A stretch of DNA of 43,864 nt from Planctomicrobium piriforme. GTDB lineage: Bacteria; Planctomycetota; Planctomycetia; Pirellulales; UBA1268. This document shows, one piece after another, positions 1-6,988 of the stretch (within the stretch, counting starts at the first letter, position 1; every line of letters begins with the position of its first letter). The translations under genes were made by a program, and so were the position numbers. The stretch lies in assembly GCA_945869735.1 (NCBI GenBank), contig CAMBPQ010000022.1, positions 1 through 43,864 of the forward strand, written 5' to 3'. A model generated the notes under the pieces. That model ran no database searches and was not told the DNA's origin. It saw only the letters and a list, made by a program, of their open reading frames with translations.

Positions 1-278
1 CCCGTGGGGTCGCGGGCGAAACGGTGCCGGATTGGTTCACCGGGGGTGACATGCTCGCCGCCGGGGGATTTTGCTACAGGATGCTCGGGTGGCCGACTGG
101 GGAATTGCTCGTGAGTCGCAAAGATTCCCCGGCGTCTGCGCGTGCCACCCCCGGCTCCTCACGATCAAGAATCGGTTCGATCATCCGTGCAGTTTGCCTC
201 CCGTCAGGAAGCCCCAAGCGCGAATGCGGGGTATCCGGGTCGCATCGAGACGGTGCCGGATTGGTTCGCCCGTGGACG
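1..278 (+). repeat. Dispersed repeat family A, copy 1 (one unit plus start of a second)
   Basis: This stretch holds one roughly 229-nt unit and the first part of a second. The same 18 nt (acggtgccggattggttc) occur at 21-38 and 250-267. Positions 50-84 match 6871-6905 perfectly (35 nt) in reverse complement. The unit also carries the hairpin-like core aagccccaagcgcga...gcgggg near 209-228, which recurs in other gaps of the window. No credible gene lies here. Function is unknown: it could be a non-autonomous mobile element or a REP-like extragenic repeat. Confidence 0.75.
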
Positions 279-322
279 CTCAAAGGCCTGGTGGCTCCCG
301 CTCCACAAAACCCGTCCAGACC

Positions 323-533
323 ACAGATGTGATCGCCCTGCGCGGCGGCCGTTTACCGCTCTGCCCATGAAAACCCCGGATGGACCGTTTTCTCAAAGTT
401 CAAGTGGCTCTTGAAGAGTGCATCCGCAAGGACCGTCGATGCCCTCTGGTCGCTCGGTGGTGAACTGCTCGACAAGTTCACCGAGGACGAGTGCCGCAAC
501 TGTTTCAGGCACTGCGGACACCGCTGCACGTAA
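323..533 (+). pseudogene. IS630-type transposase, C-terminal remnant
   Basis: From 372 to the TAA at 531-533 the forward frame gives 53 residues that read like the end of an IS630-family DDE transposase. They begin N-P, contain SKFKWLLKSASARTVDALW, and end DKFTEDECRNCFRHCGHRCT. Just upstream, in a shifted frame, RGGRLPLCP resembles the conserved stretch before the last catalytic acid. The frame change near 365, and the replacement of the usual N-P-I-E by N-P-G-W, removes the catalytic glutamate. The rest of the transposase is absent, so this is a dead fragment. It sits next to family A repeat copy 1. Family assignment rests on motif memory only. Confidence 0.7.
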
Positions 534-545
534 CCCGAATGCGCT

Positions 546-869
546 CTAGTTATTACTGAAATCGTGCTGCTTGCCGCTCTTCATGCCGAGCGGATTCTTG
601 ACGAACCGCTGGCGGCACGCGTCGCAGAGATCAAACCGCAGCGAACGCGTCGCCTCGTCAACAAGATCCGACGCATCGCCGCCATCGAGTCGCTCGAGCA
701 GATCCTGCATGTCTTCCAGGTGGTCCGCATCGGCCGCGAGCTCATCGGCATCCTGGCATCCACACTCCTGATCTTCGACGGCGGGAAATACCTCGATCTT
801 GACGACATGACGCACGTCGTTGCCGAGGTCGATCGGCCGCTTGCAGACGTCGCACGAGTAATGGAGCAT
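546..869 (-). CDS. Small cysteine-rich, zinc-ribbon-like protein
   Basis: 107 residues if translation starts at MLHYSCDVC. That ATG has GGAG seven nt upstream, so I prefer it to the longer in-frame start at 1049, whose extra 60 residues look non-coding. Three cysteine pairs stand out: C6-x-x-C9, C36-x-C38 and C82-x-x-C85. The first and last resemble the knuckles of a zinc ribbon. The middle (about 40-75) is rich in Asp, Glu and Leu and probably helical. No enzyme motif, signal peptide or membrane segment is visible. It is likely a cytoplasmic metal-binding protein of unknown role. It lies divergently from the HNH nuclease gene at 1077. Confidence 0.75.
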   Translation of the reverse strand: MLHYSCDVCKRPIDLGNDVRHVVKIEVFPAVEDQECGCQDADELAADADHLEDMQDLLERLDGGDASDLVDEATRSLRFDLCDACRQRFVKNPLGMKSGKQHDFSNN

Positions 870-1076
870 CGATTTCTCCGGATGGTGTGAGAGGGCGTTG
901 AAGTGTCGGCGGCCAGAAAGACCGTCACCTTGGGGGCGAGGCTCCTTCAACGCTCTTGAGTGTGACCGCAACCAGCGGCCAAGGCAAGCCGCCGACACGC
1001 CGCACGGATGAGTTATTTGGCGCGGTTTCGGTGGCGTTGGTAGACTCAAGCGAACGGGTGGAGTGACTACTCTCTC

Positions 1077-1733
1077 ATGACATCGATTGCCCTCACACTG
1101 CCTTCCCAGCGCCAGCCCACGTCGCTGGGCTTGAGCGTTCTCGTTCTCAACCGCTCATTTGTAGCGGTTCACATCACGAACGTCCGTCGGGCCATCACGC
1201 TGCTCTTCCGTCAGTTGGCCGAGGTGGTCCACATCGAGGAGGGGCAGTTTGCTGCCTACAACCTCGATTCGTGGCGTCAGCTCTCCGCCCTGCAGGCCGA
1301 CTTCCGCAGCCCCGATCAGGATTGGATCCGCGCTGTGGGATACGAACTCCAGGCGCCCCGGGTCATCCGGCTGATTTCTTGCGACCGCGGTCCCCGCCAG
1401 GGTCTGCGGTTTAACCGCCGTAACGTCTTCGCCCGCGACGGCAACCTGTGCCAATACTGCGGAAAGAACTTCCCGACGAGCGAACTCTCGCTCGATCACG
1501 TGGTGCCCCGCAGCCGGGGCGGCATCACGAGTTGGGAGAACATCGTCTGCGCCTGCGTGGCCTGCAACGTCCGCAAGGGAGGCCGCACGCCCCACGAGGC
1601 CCGGATGAACCTCATCTGTCAGCCCGTGAAGCCGAAGCGGAGCCCGCTGCTCTCGATCAAGATGGGCAACCCGAAGTACGCGAGTTGGAAGAGTTTTGTC
1701 GACAATGCCTATTGGCTCGCCGACCTCCGCTAA
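1077..1733 (+). CDS. HNH endonuclease family protein
   Basis: 218 residues. The C-terminal half holds a classical HNH module with a structural zinc site: C125-x-x-C128, then the catalytic-type D140-H141 in DHVVPRSRGG, N155 in ENIV, and C160-x-x-C163 followed by NVRKGG. The N-terminal about 110 residues (VLVLNRSFVAVHITNVRRAITLL) match the fold that precedes HNH in a widespread family of stand-alone bacterial HNH proteins of unclear biological role. All predicted metal and catalytic residues are present, so it should be an active nuclease. The start has only a weak upstream purine stretch. No restriction or phage genes are nearby, so a link to defence is not supported. Confidence 0.88.
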   Translation: MTSIALTLPSQRQPTSLGLSVLVLNRSFVAVHITNVRRAITLLFRQLAEVVHIEEGQFAAYNLDSWRQLSALQADFRSPDQDWIRAVGYELQAPRVIRLISCDRGPRQGLRFNRRNVFARDGNLCQYCGKNFPTSELSLDHVVPRSRGGITSWENIVCACVACNVRKGGRTPHEARMNLICQPVKPKRSPLLSIKMGNPKYASWKSFVDNAYWLADLR

Positions 1734-1743
1734 GTCGCCCGTC

Positions 1744-2016
1744 TCAGCAGAGCGGGTCTTTCTTCTCGGTGATCACTGGGAGTTGCGGCGACATTTCAGC
1801 GTTGAGTGCCGTAAAGTCCTTCCATTCCGCGGGGAGGTTGTCTTCGTGGAAGATCGCCTCAACCGGGCATTCGGGCACGCAGGCCTCGCAGTCGATGCAC
1901 TCATCGGGATGGATGTAGAGCATCTTGTCGCCCTCGTAGAAACACTCCACGGGGCAGACGACCACGCAGTCGGTGTACTTGCAGGCGAAACAGGGCTCGG
2001 CAACGACGTGGGTCAT
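1744..2016 (-). CDS. fdxA: 7Fe-8S bacterial ferredoxin, FdxA type
   Basis: 90-residue soluble electron carrier. The cysteine pattern matches the Azotobacter FdI type offset by one: C9, C17 and C50 for the [3Fe-4S] cluster; C21, C40, C43 and C46 for the [4Fe-4S] cluster; C12 and C25 extra. The motifs [31 protein letters not shown] and the tail ITEKKDPL are diagnostic of FdxA. It is a little shorter at the C-terminus than the Azotobacter protein. An AAGGAG ribosome site lies six nt before the ATG. It is transcribed alone, convergent with the HNH gene (10-nt gap). Its redox partner cannot be told from context. Confidence 0.95.
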   Translation of the reverse strand: MTHVVAEPCFACKYTDCVVVCPVECFYEGDKMLYIHPDECIDCEACVPECPVEAIFHEDNLPAEWKDFTALNAEMSPQLPVITEKKDPLC

Positions 2017-2193
2017 GATCGACTCCTTATACGATGATTCAACCCGGGCGATCCACGCGGAGCCCGGAAGCGAGTCGCCTCGCCAACATCTCGGACTGGC
2101 CGCGACTGCGCGGAATGGTAGGCGGAGCGGGAAATCGTGTCAACGAGCGGCCTAGCCCGATTTCACGGGCTTCCACACCTCCGTCCACTGCCG

Positions 2194-2223
2194 TTGGTGG
2201 CCCGTGCGGAACCGCCTTATGAT
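2194..2223 (+). promoter_or_regulatory. Candidate sigma-70-type promoter of the ECF-like sigma gene
   Basis: TTGGTG (2194-2199) and TATGAT (2218-2223) are separated by 18 nt and sit about 100 nt before the GTG at 2326. This is the best promoter-like pair in the 309-nt divergent gap between fdxA and the sigma gene. It is called by eye only, without scoring. Confidence 0.3.
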
Positions 2224-2325
2224 GGGTGTAGGATCGGCCAACCGCGGGAAAAAATTGAGCCGGTGACGCTGCCGCGGCTTTCACCGGATCGTGCGGCGTT
2301 TCGATTCGCCAGGAGGCCTGCCACG

Positions 2326-2931
2326 GTGTCGATCCCGCCTCAGCCAGCCGATGACGCGACGGCTCTTTCGGCCGAAGATCGCCGGTTGCTCGACGCCTGT
2401 ATTGCAGGCGGCGACGGCGCCTGGGAGGCGTTCATAAACCGCTTCGTCGGACTGTTCGCGTTTATCGCTTTCCGGACAGCCCGCCAACGTGGCCTGGCCC
2501 TGTCACCGGCCGACCGCGACGACATCGTGGGGGAGATCCTCTTGGAATGCCTCCGCGGCGACGCAGCCCTGATGCGCGGGTTCGCAGGCCGGGCAAGTCT
2601 CGCGACGTATCTCACCGTGATCGCTCGCCGGGTGACGGTCAGGGCGTTGCTGCGGAATACGACTCGCACCGCCTCGCAGGCCGCTGCGTCGGTCGATCCT
2701 GCCCACGGCCCCGATGAGGCCGCGCGGATCGCCGACCGCGAACACGTGGAGTCGCTCCTTTCCAGTCTCGAGGGCGACGAAGCGAGGCTCATCCGGCTCC
2801 ATCACCTCGAGCAGCGGAGCTATGGCGAGATCAGTCATCTCACCGGCATGCCACTCGGCTCAATCGGTCCGGCTCTATCGCGGGCCCGCGAAAAGATGCG
2901 GCAGTTCGATCAGCCTTCGCAGGCCGGCTGA
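2326..2931 (+). CDS. RNA polymerase sigma factor, ECF-like
   Basis: 201 residues from a GTG start preceded by a perfect AGGAGG nine nt upstream. That site decides the start over an upstream in-frame GTG at 2137. An N-terminal tail of about 20 residues leads into a region-2 helix set (WEAFINRFVGLFAFIAFRTARQ, then DDIVGEILLECLRG). The C-terminus is a region-4 helix-turn-helix (LIRLHHLEQRSYGEISHLTG...GSIGPALSRAREKM). The sequence between is short, with no region 3, which is the two-domain ECF layout. No anti-sigma gene is adjacent: the downstream gene is convergent. The regulon is unknown, and planctomycete genomes usually carry many such factors. Confidence 0.88.
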   Translation: MSIPPQPADDATALSAEDRRLLDACIAGGDGAWEAFINRFVGLFAFIAFRTARQRGLALSPADRDDIVGEILLECLRGDAALMRGFAGRASLATYLTVIARRVTVRALLRNTTRTASQAAASVDPAHGPDEAARIADREHVESLLSSLEGDEARLIRLHHLEQRSYGEISHLTGMPLGSIGPALSRAREKMRQFDQPSQAG

Positions 2932-2947
2932 GCGCGGCCAGTCACTG

Positions 2948-3868
2948 CTAAGGAGCTGCTGGTGGGCCGATCACGACCGACGGGTCAGCGAGGTCGATCG
3001 GCTCGTAGCCCGGATAGGCGGGCATCTGCCAGAGTTGTCCCGGATCTCCGCTCGCGGTATTGGTGGTAATCGATGACAGTTCGATCTTGAAGTCGACACC
3101 CGACGCAGGCCACGACACCTCCACGAGATGCGGCAGGGCAGCGCCCGACCGTGGATCGGCGCGATGCCGGCTGGTCCGCACGCTCGCCAGCCGCTCACCC
3201 GATGCCATGAACAGATGCTGCTCGCTCACCAGCCCGGTGGTGCCGTCGAGGATCGTCGACTTCAGAATCTCGCCCTCGGGCGAATCGATCGTGCTGCGAA
3301 CCTCGATCCTGCCGTCGGGGAGCGGAAACGGTCCCTGATGCCGGTCTTCCGGCCTGAAGTTCACGAGTCCGAGTATCTCGGGCATCCAGTCGGCACGGAT
3401 CGGCAGCAGCCGGCGGGCGGCCGACTGGCCATAGTTCTCGTGACGGCAGAAGGCGACGATCGGCGGCTTGTGCTGCCGCAACCAGAGCCAGAAGAGGTCG
3501 TCGTTGCTGCCGATGTCGAGCTCGGGCCCCGTGATCGCCGTCTGGGCCTGCAGGCGGAACCGGCGCGGCGGCTCGCAGGCCACGCGGGCCGAGAGCCGCG
3601 GCACGCCCGGCACCACGAGCACCGCCTGCGTGGCCACGTAGCTCCTGACCCGCTGCGTGTTGTCGTGAACGACGGCGATGATCTGATCGAGTGACGGCTG
3701 CGCCGGGAGCGTCCGGGGCAGTGGCATCGTGCCCACCTGATAGCCGCGAAGCACCTGCGGGCACGAGGCACCGCTCGACGCGACCGAGGCGACCAGTAGC
3801 ACAAGCGCGGCGCCGCGCGTGATGGCGGTCGGCCGTGAGCCGGTGGCGGTGCGATGGCTCGGCATCAT
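2948..3868 (-). CDS. Predicted lipoprotein, possibly LolA-like beta fold
   Basis: 306 residues from the ATG that overlaps the upstream stop in ATGA (3865-3868). That coupling sets the start; longer in-frame options run into the upstream gene. The N-terminus has arginines, a hydrophobic core (AALVLLVASVASSGAS) and a lipobox cysteine at 36, so it should be an exported lipoprotein. The mature part has beta-rich stretches (VRSYVATQAVLVVPGVPRLSA, ELDIGSNDDLFWLW) that resemble planctomycete proteins with a LolA/DUF4292-type concave sheet, but I cannot confirm the fold. Role unknown. It is the second gene of a two-gene operon. Confidence 0.75.
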   Translation of the reverse strand: MMPSHRTATGSRPTAITRGAALVLLVASVASSGASCPQVLRGYQVGTMPLPRTLPAQPSLDQIIAVVHDNTQRVRSYVATQAVLVVPGVPRLSARVACEPPRRFRLQAQTAITGPELDIGSNDDLFWLWLRQHKPPIVAFCRHENYGQSAARRLLPIRADWMPEILGLVNFRPEDRHQGPFPLPDGRIEVRSTIDSPEGEILKSTILDGTTGLVSEQHLFMASGERLASVRTSRHRADPRSGAALPHLVEVSWPASGVDFKIELSSITTNTASGDPGQLWQMPAYPGYEPIDLADPSVVIGPPAAP

Positions 3869-4350
3869 GCCGCACCTCCCGACCAGAGCAGCGAGACGAG
3901 CCGTCCTTCGACCCCATCGGCGGCGACTTCCGCCCGCCCGACGGTCCGCACGCGATACTCGCGACCCCGCTTGCGGCACGAAAGCACGAGTACGTCGGCC
4001 TCAGGCGATTCACGGCGATCGTCCACGATTCGCAGCATCCGCCGACGCATCAGTTCCAGCGCAAGCAGGTAGCGGAGGGGATCATCTCCGCCTTCTTCGA
4101 GACTCTCAAACGCGTCGAGTAGCACGTCGACGGGGGCCAGCGTCGGCCCGGCCTCACCCGCGGTCGAATGCCGCGACCGCCACCAGGCGATCGCGTCGGG
4201 AGGCGGGCCGTCCCAGGCCTCGGCCGCGACGTCGAGCCGATCGAGAACACCGCTGCTGCGGACGAGTGCGGAGTAAAACTCCTCACCGGCTGCGAACGTC
4301 CGGCCCGTGCGCGCACACGCCGCCTGCGGTCTGTGAAGTTTGAGGTCCAT
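3865..4350 (-). CDS. Conserved hypothetical protein, coupled to the lipoprotein
   Basis: 161 residues. The N-terminus contains a Cys/Thr-Gly-Arg motif (ACARTGRTFAAGEEFYSALV) that looks like a small ligand- or metal-binding turn. The middle is helical and acidic (DVLLDAFESLEEGGDDPLRYLLALELMRRRMLRIVDDR), and the C-terminus is a short beta hairpin region with a CRKRGREYRV motif. No signal peptide or membrane segment is visible, so it is probably cytoplasmic. Its stop overlaps the lipoprotein start by 4 nt, so the two are likely co-translated. I do not recognise a named family. Confidence 0.72.
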   Translation of the reverse strand: MDLKLHRPQAACARTGRTFAAGEEFYSALVRSSGVLDRLDVAAEAWDGPPPDAIAWWRSRHSTAGEAGPTLAPVDVLLDAFESLEEGGDDPLRYLLALELMRRRMLRIVDDRRESPEADVLVLSCRKRGREYRVRTVGRAEVAADGVEGRLVSLLWSGGAA

Positions 4351-4399
4351 AGCGTGTCTTCAGCCCGGGTTCGCGGGGCGGGACCATAGAGGCAGTCCG

Positions 4400-4529
4400 C
4401 CCCCGCCACAAGCACGGCCGGGGCGACGCCATGCAGGCTCGAGCACGTTCGAGATAGCTGGAGCGATGTCGTGGCAAGCTGGGAAACGTAGGCGATGGGG
4501 TCGGCGATCCACCAAAAGCCGGATGCGCT
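4400..4529 (+). repeat. Dispersed repeat family B, copy 1 (diverged)
   Basis: This fills the 179-nt gap between the HAD gene stop and the gene starting at 4350. Around 4455-4512, agctggagcgatgtcgtggc followed by gtaggcgatggggtcggcga aligns with 14017-14066 and with the reverse complement of 34477-34535. It is the most diverged of the three copies and lacks the 34-nt conserved core seen in the other two. Confidence 0.5.
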
Positions 4530-5423
4530 CTACGCAAGGCTGGCGAGGATCATGTCGGCGACGTCGGCGATTCCGCGGCCATCGTTCGTTCCCACCACCG
4601 CGTCGGCCACCTGCATGACCTCGGGCCGCGCGTTGCCCATGGCGATACCCATGCCGGCGGCCCGGATCATCGGGATGTCATTCACGTCGTCGCCGACGGC
4701 GCAGATCTCATTTGCAGCGATGCCCCACCCGGTGGCCACGGCCGTCACGCCCGACCACTTCGTCACCCCGGCCGGGGCGATTTCGCACATCCACTCGCAG
4801 TATCGCGGACTCTTGATCGTGTGGAGCGAGAGCTGCCCGGGAAACGCCGCGTCGAGCGCGGACTCGAGCGTTGTCATCGCCTCGCGCGGCCCCATCACGA
4901 ATCCGGCGAACACGCCCTCCGGTGGCGAGCCGTGGAGATCGGGCATCACGTTGGCGAGGTCGCGGTTGTGGCCCAGGTATTCCCGCAACCCGCCGCCGAG
5001 CGCCCCCGGCTCATTGGCCGCGGCGGCGAGACTGCGGCAATAGAAGTCGAACCCGAGCGAATAGCTGTCGCTGTAAAGGATCGCCTCGTGGCCTTCCGCG
5101 ACCACCCGCGCCAGCACGCCTGGCAGCACGCCGGGGTCGAACTCGGCCCGCGCGAGCGTGGCGTGGTCAGTCGGATGCTTCACCAGGGCGCCCGAAGCCG
5201 TGACCAACGGCACGTCGATCCCAAGGCAGCGGGCGATGGGCAGCGTGTCGCGGTAGCGGCGGCCGGTGGCGAGCATCACCCGCACGCCCGCCTCGCGCAC
5301 CCGCCTCACTGCCGTTCGGGTCGCCTCGGCGACCTCGTGGCGGGAGTCAGCGACCGTGCCGTCTACGTCGAGGACAAGCAGTCGCACGGGACAGTGCGAC
5401 GCGGAAACAGCAGGAGCCTTCAT
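4530..5423 (-). CDS. HAD-superfamily phosphatase, Cof-type (IIB)
   Basis: 297 residues. Motif I is DVDGT at 19-23 (nucleophile and acid aspartates). Motif II lies in LATGRRYRD, and motifs III-IV at the end are the conserved lysine in TKWSG and GDDVNDIPM. The C2 cap between them is full length, as in Cof/YidA phosphatases acting on sugar phosphates or phosphorylated cofactors. Substrate cannot be predicted. I chose the ATG at 5423 because an extended -10 (TGGTATCAT) lies just upstream and no Shine-Dalgarno is visible. The gene is divergent from the Rieske gene, about 31 nt apart. Confidence 0.9.
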   Translation of the reverse strand: MKAPAVSASHCPVRLLVLDVDGTVADSRHEVAEATRTAVRRVREAGVRVMLATGRRYRDTLPIARCLGIDVPLVTASGALVKHPTDHATLARAEFDPGVLPGVLARVVAEGHEAILYSDSYSLGFDFYCRSLAAAANEPGALGGGLREYLGHNRDLANVMPDLHGSPPEGVFAGFVMGPREAMTTLESALDAAFPGQLSLHTIKSPRYCEWMCEIAPAGVTKWSGVTAVATGWGIAANEICAVGDDVNDIPMIRAAGMGIAMGNARPEVMQVADAVVGTNDGRGIADVADMILASLA

Positions 5424-5430
5424 GCACAGT

Positions 5431-5439
5431 ATGATACCA
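5431..5439 (-). promoter_or_regulatory. Candidate extended -10 promoter of the HAD gene
   Basis: On the minus strand TGGTATCAT reads as an extended -10 (TGnTATnAT). Its last base is seven nt before the ATG at 5423, so a start site at normal distance would fall at or next to the start codon, giving a leaderless transcript. No matching -35 at proper spacing was found. Called by eye. Confidence 0.35.
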
Positions 5440-5454
5440 GCGGAGACATCAATC

Positions 5455-5823
5455 ATGACGCCCGCGGCCGACGACGCTTCCACGATTCCCTTCACGCCGG
5501 TAGCCCGCGCGAACGACATCCCGGCACACGAAGGCCGCACGTTTGAGGTTGCAGGTAGGCTCGTGGCCGTGTTCTTCGACGGGCACGGCTACCACGCGAT
5601 GGACGATCTCTGCCCCCACATGGGTGCATCGCTCGGCTCCGGCCCGTTCGTCGACGGTGCCGTCACCTGCCCGTGGCACGCCTGGCGGTTTCGGGCCTGC
5701 GACGGGGCCTGGTGCGACAACGAGAAACTGAAAGTCGAGGTCTTCGAGGTTCGCCTCGTGGGCGACTCGATCGAAGTCCAGGTGCCGCCGCCGAGGCCGG
5801 TCGAGCTGCCTACGCGAGCGTGA
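5455..5823 (+). CDS. Rieske [2Fe-2S] protein, NirD-like small ferredoxin
   Basis: 122 residues, the size of stand-alone Rieske ferredoxins. The cluster ligands are C53-P-H55 and C72-P-W-H75, in CPHMGASLGSGPF and TCPWHAWRF. This is the nitrite-reductase-small-subunit and dioxygenase-ferredoxin type, not the membrane cytochrome bc1 type: there is no transmembrane anchor. The ATG at 5455 has GGAG nine nt upstream. An in-frame ATG at 5422 with AGGAG five nt upstream is a real alternative and would overlap the divergent HAD start. No oxygenase or nitrite reductase is adjacent, so its partner is unknown. Its 3' end overlaps the convergent hydrolase by 14 nt. Confidence 0.88.
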   Translation: MTPAADDASTIPFTPVARANDIPAHEGRTFEVAGRLVAVFFDGHGYHAMDDLCPHMGASLGSGPFVDGAVTCPWHAWRFRACDGAWCDNEKLKVEVFEVRLVGDSIEVQVPPPRPVELPTRA

Positions 5824-6508
5824 CCGAGTCGCCCGGCGTCAGCACCTTCGCAGCGCCGACACCCGCGGCGGCAACCTCCTTTGCCCACGCGGCGGCGTCC
5901 TGCTCGATGGGCGGCCACGTGCCGTAGTGGCTCGGCAGCGCGAGCGTGGGCTTCAGGAGCCGAATCGCCTCGATCGCATCGTCGGGCCCCATCGTGAACA
6001 GGTCGCCGATCGGCAGGATTGCGACGTCGAGGCCCTTGCCGCCGCGAACCTTGCCGATCCGCTCCATGTCGGAGAAGAGCGACGTGTCACCGGCAACGTA
6101 GATTCGCTTCCCACCCACGTCGAGCACCCAGCCGCAGGGATTCCCGCCGTAGGTCCCGTCGGGCAGGCTCGACGAATGATGTGCGAGTTCCATCTTCGCT
6201 GTCCCGCCCGGCACCGCCGTCGTTCCACCGAGGTTCATCGGCTGCACGTTCCCGACGCCCTGCTTTTCCAGCCACTGGCCAATCTCCCAGTTACAGAAGA
6301 CCTTGGCCTTCGTCCGCGTCGCGATCGTGATCAGGTCGGCCACGTGGTCGACGTGGCCGTGCGTCACGAGAATCGCGTCGCAGGCGACGTCCTTCGACTT
6401 CATGCTTGCGGTCGGGCACTCGTCGAAGAACGGGTCGACGAGCAGGACGCCGGAGCCGGTGTTGATGAGCCACGTCGCGTGGCCGGTCCAGGTGATCGTG
6501 ACGGGCAT
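5810..6508 (-). CDS. Metallo-beta-lactamase-fold hydrolase (UPF0173 type)
   Basis: 232 residues. The dinuclear metal motif HGHVDH is at 50-55, preceded by VDPFFDECPT and followed by AHHSSS, VAGDTSLF and a late histidine in LALPSHYGTW. This arrangement and length match the UPF0173/YtkL group of metal-dependent hydrolases, whose physiological substrate is unclear. No signal peptide is seen, so it is cytoplasmic. All metal ligands appear intact. The gene is monocistronic by context, with a 14-nt antisense overlap with the end of the Rieske gene. Confidence 0.9.
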   Translation of the reverse strand: MPVTITWTGHATWLINTGSGVLLVDPFFDECPTASMKSKDVACDAILVTHGHVDHVADLITIATRTKAKVFCNWEIGQWLEKQGVGNVQPMNLGGTTAVPGGTAKMELAHHSSSLPDGTYGGNPCGWVLDVGGKRIYVAGDTSLFSDMERIGKVRGGKGLDVAILPIGDLFTMGPDDAIEAIRLLKPTLALPSHYGTWPPIEQDAAAWAKEVAAAGVGAAKVLTPGDSVTLA

Positions 6509-6659
6509 GGGAAGTGTCCTCTGAGGGGCGTGCGGAAAGAACTATACACGGGGGCGCGAGGGTTTGGCCCGGAGGTTGGGTGCGGGTTCTGCAGGGCGCT
6601 TTCGGTGCAGCATGATGGTTGCGCCGGCTGCGGGACGGCATGAGGTTCCTCGCGGGCGG

Positions 6660-6985
6660 CGTGGCCCTCAAGAAGCCCTGAGCGCAAGCGATGGGAAGAC
6701 GGGTAGTGACCTTGGCGGTCGTGGGGAGCGACACGAAGTAGAGGACGCATTCCTCGCGCTCGCGCTTGGGGCTTCTTGACGGCATCCGATCGTGGAGGAG
6801 CCGGTCGGGGACACGCGCAGACGCCGGGGAATGTTTGCGACTCACGAGCGACGCCCCGTCGGCCAAACTGGCATCCTGTAGCAAAATCCCCCGGCGGCGA
6901 GCATGCCACCGCCGGCGAACCATTCCGGCACCGTCTCAATGCCGCCCGTATTCCCCGCGGTCGCGCTTGGGGCTTCCTGAGAACG
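6660..6985 (-). repeat. Dispersed repeat family A, copy 2
   Basis: The 480-nt gap 6509-6988 has no gene. Read on the minus strand it contains a full family A unit matching copy 1 (35 nt identical at 6871-6905). The unit is bracketed by two aagccccaagcgcga hairpin cores near 6964-6980 and 6757-6776, so the layout is the same as in copy 1. A further module down to about 6670 (gggcttcttgaggg) also recurs at 24371-24400. The remaining 6509-6660 shows nothing I can name. Confidence 0.75.
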
Positions 6986-6988
6986 CGT

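Noticed and set aside
1077-1733. HNH nuclease as part of a restriction or defence island
   Set aside because: The neighbours are a ferredoxin and a small zinc protein; no methyltransferase, helicase or phage gene is present.
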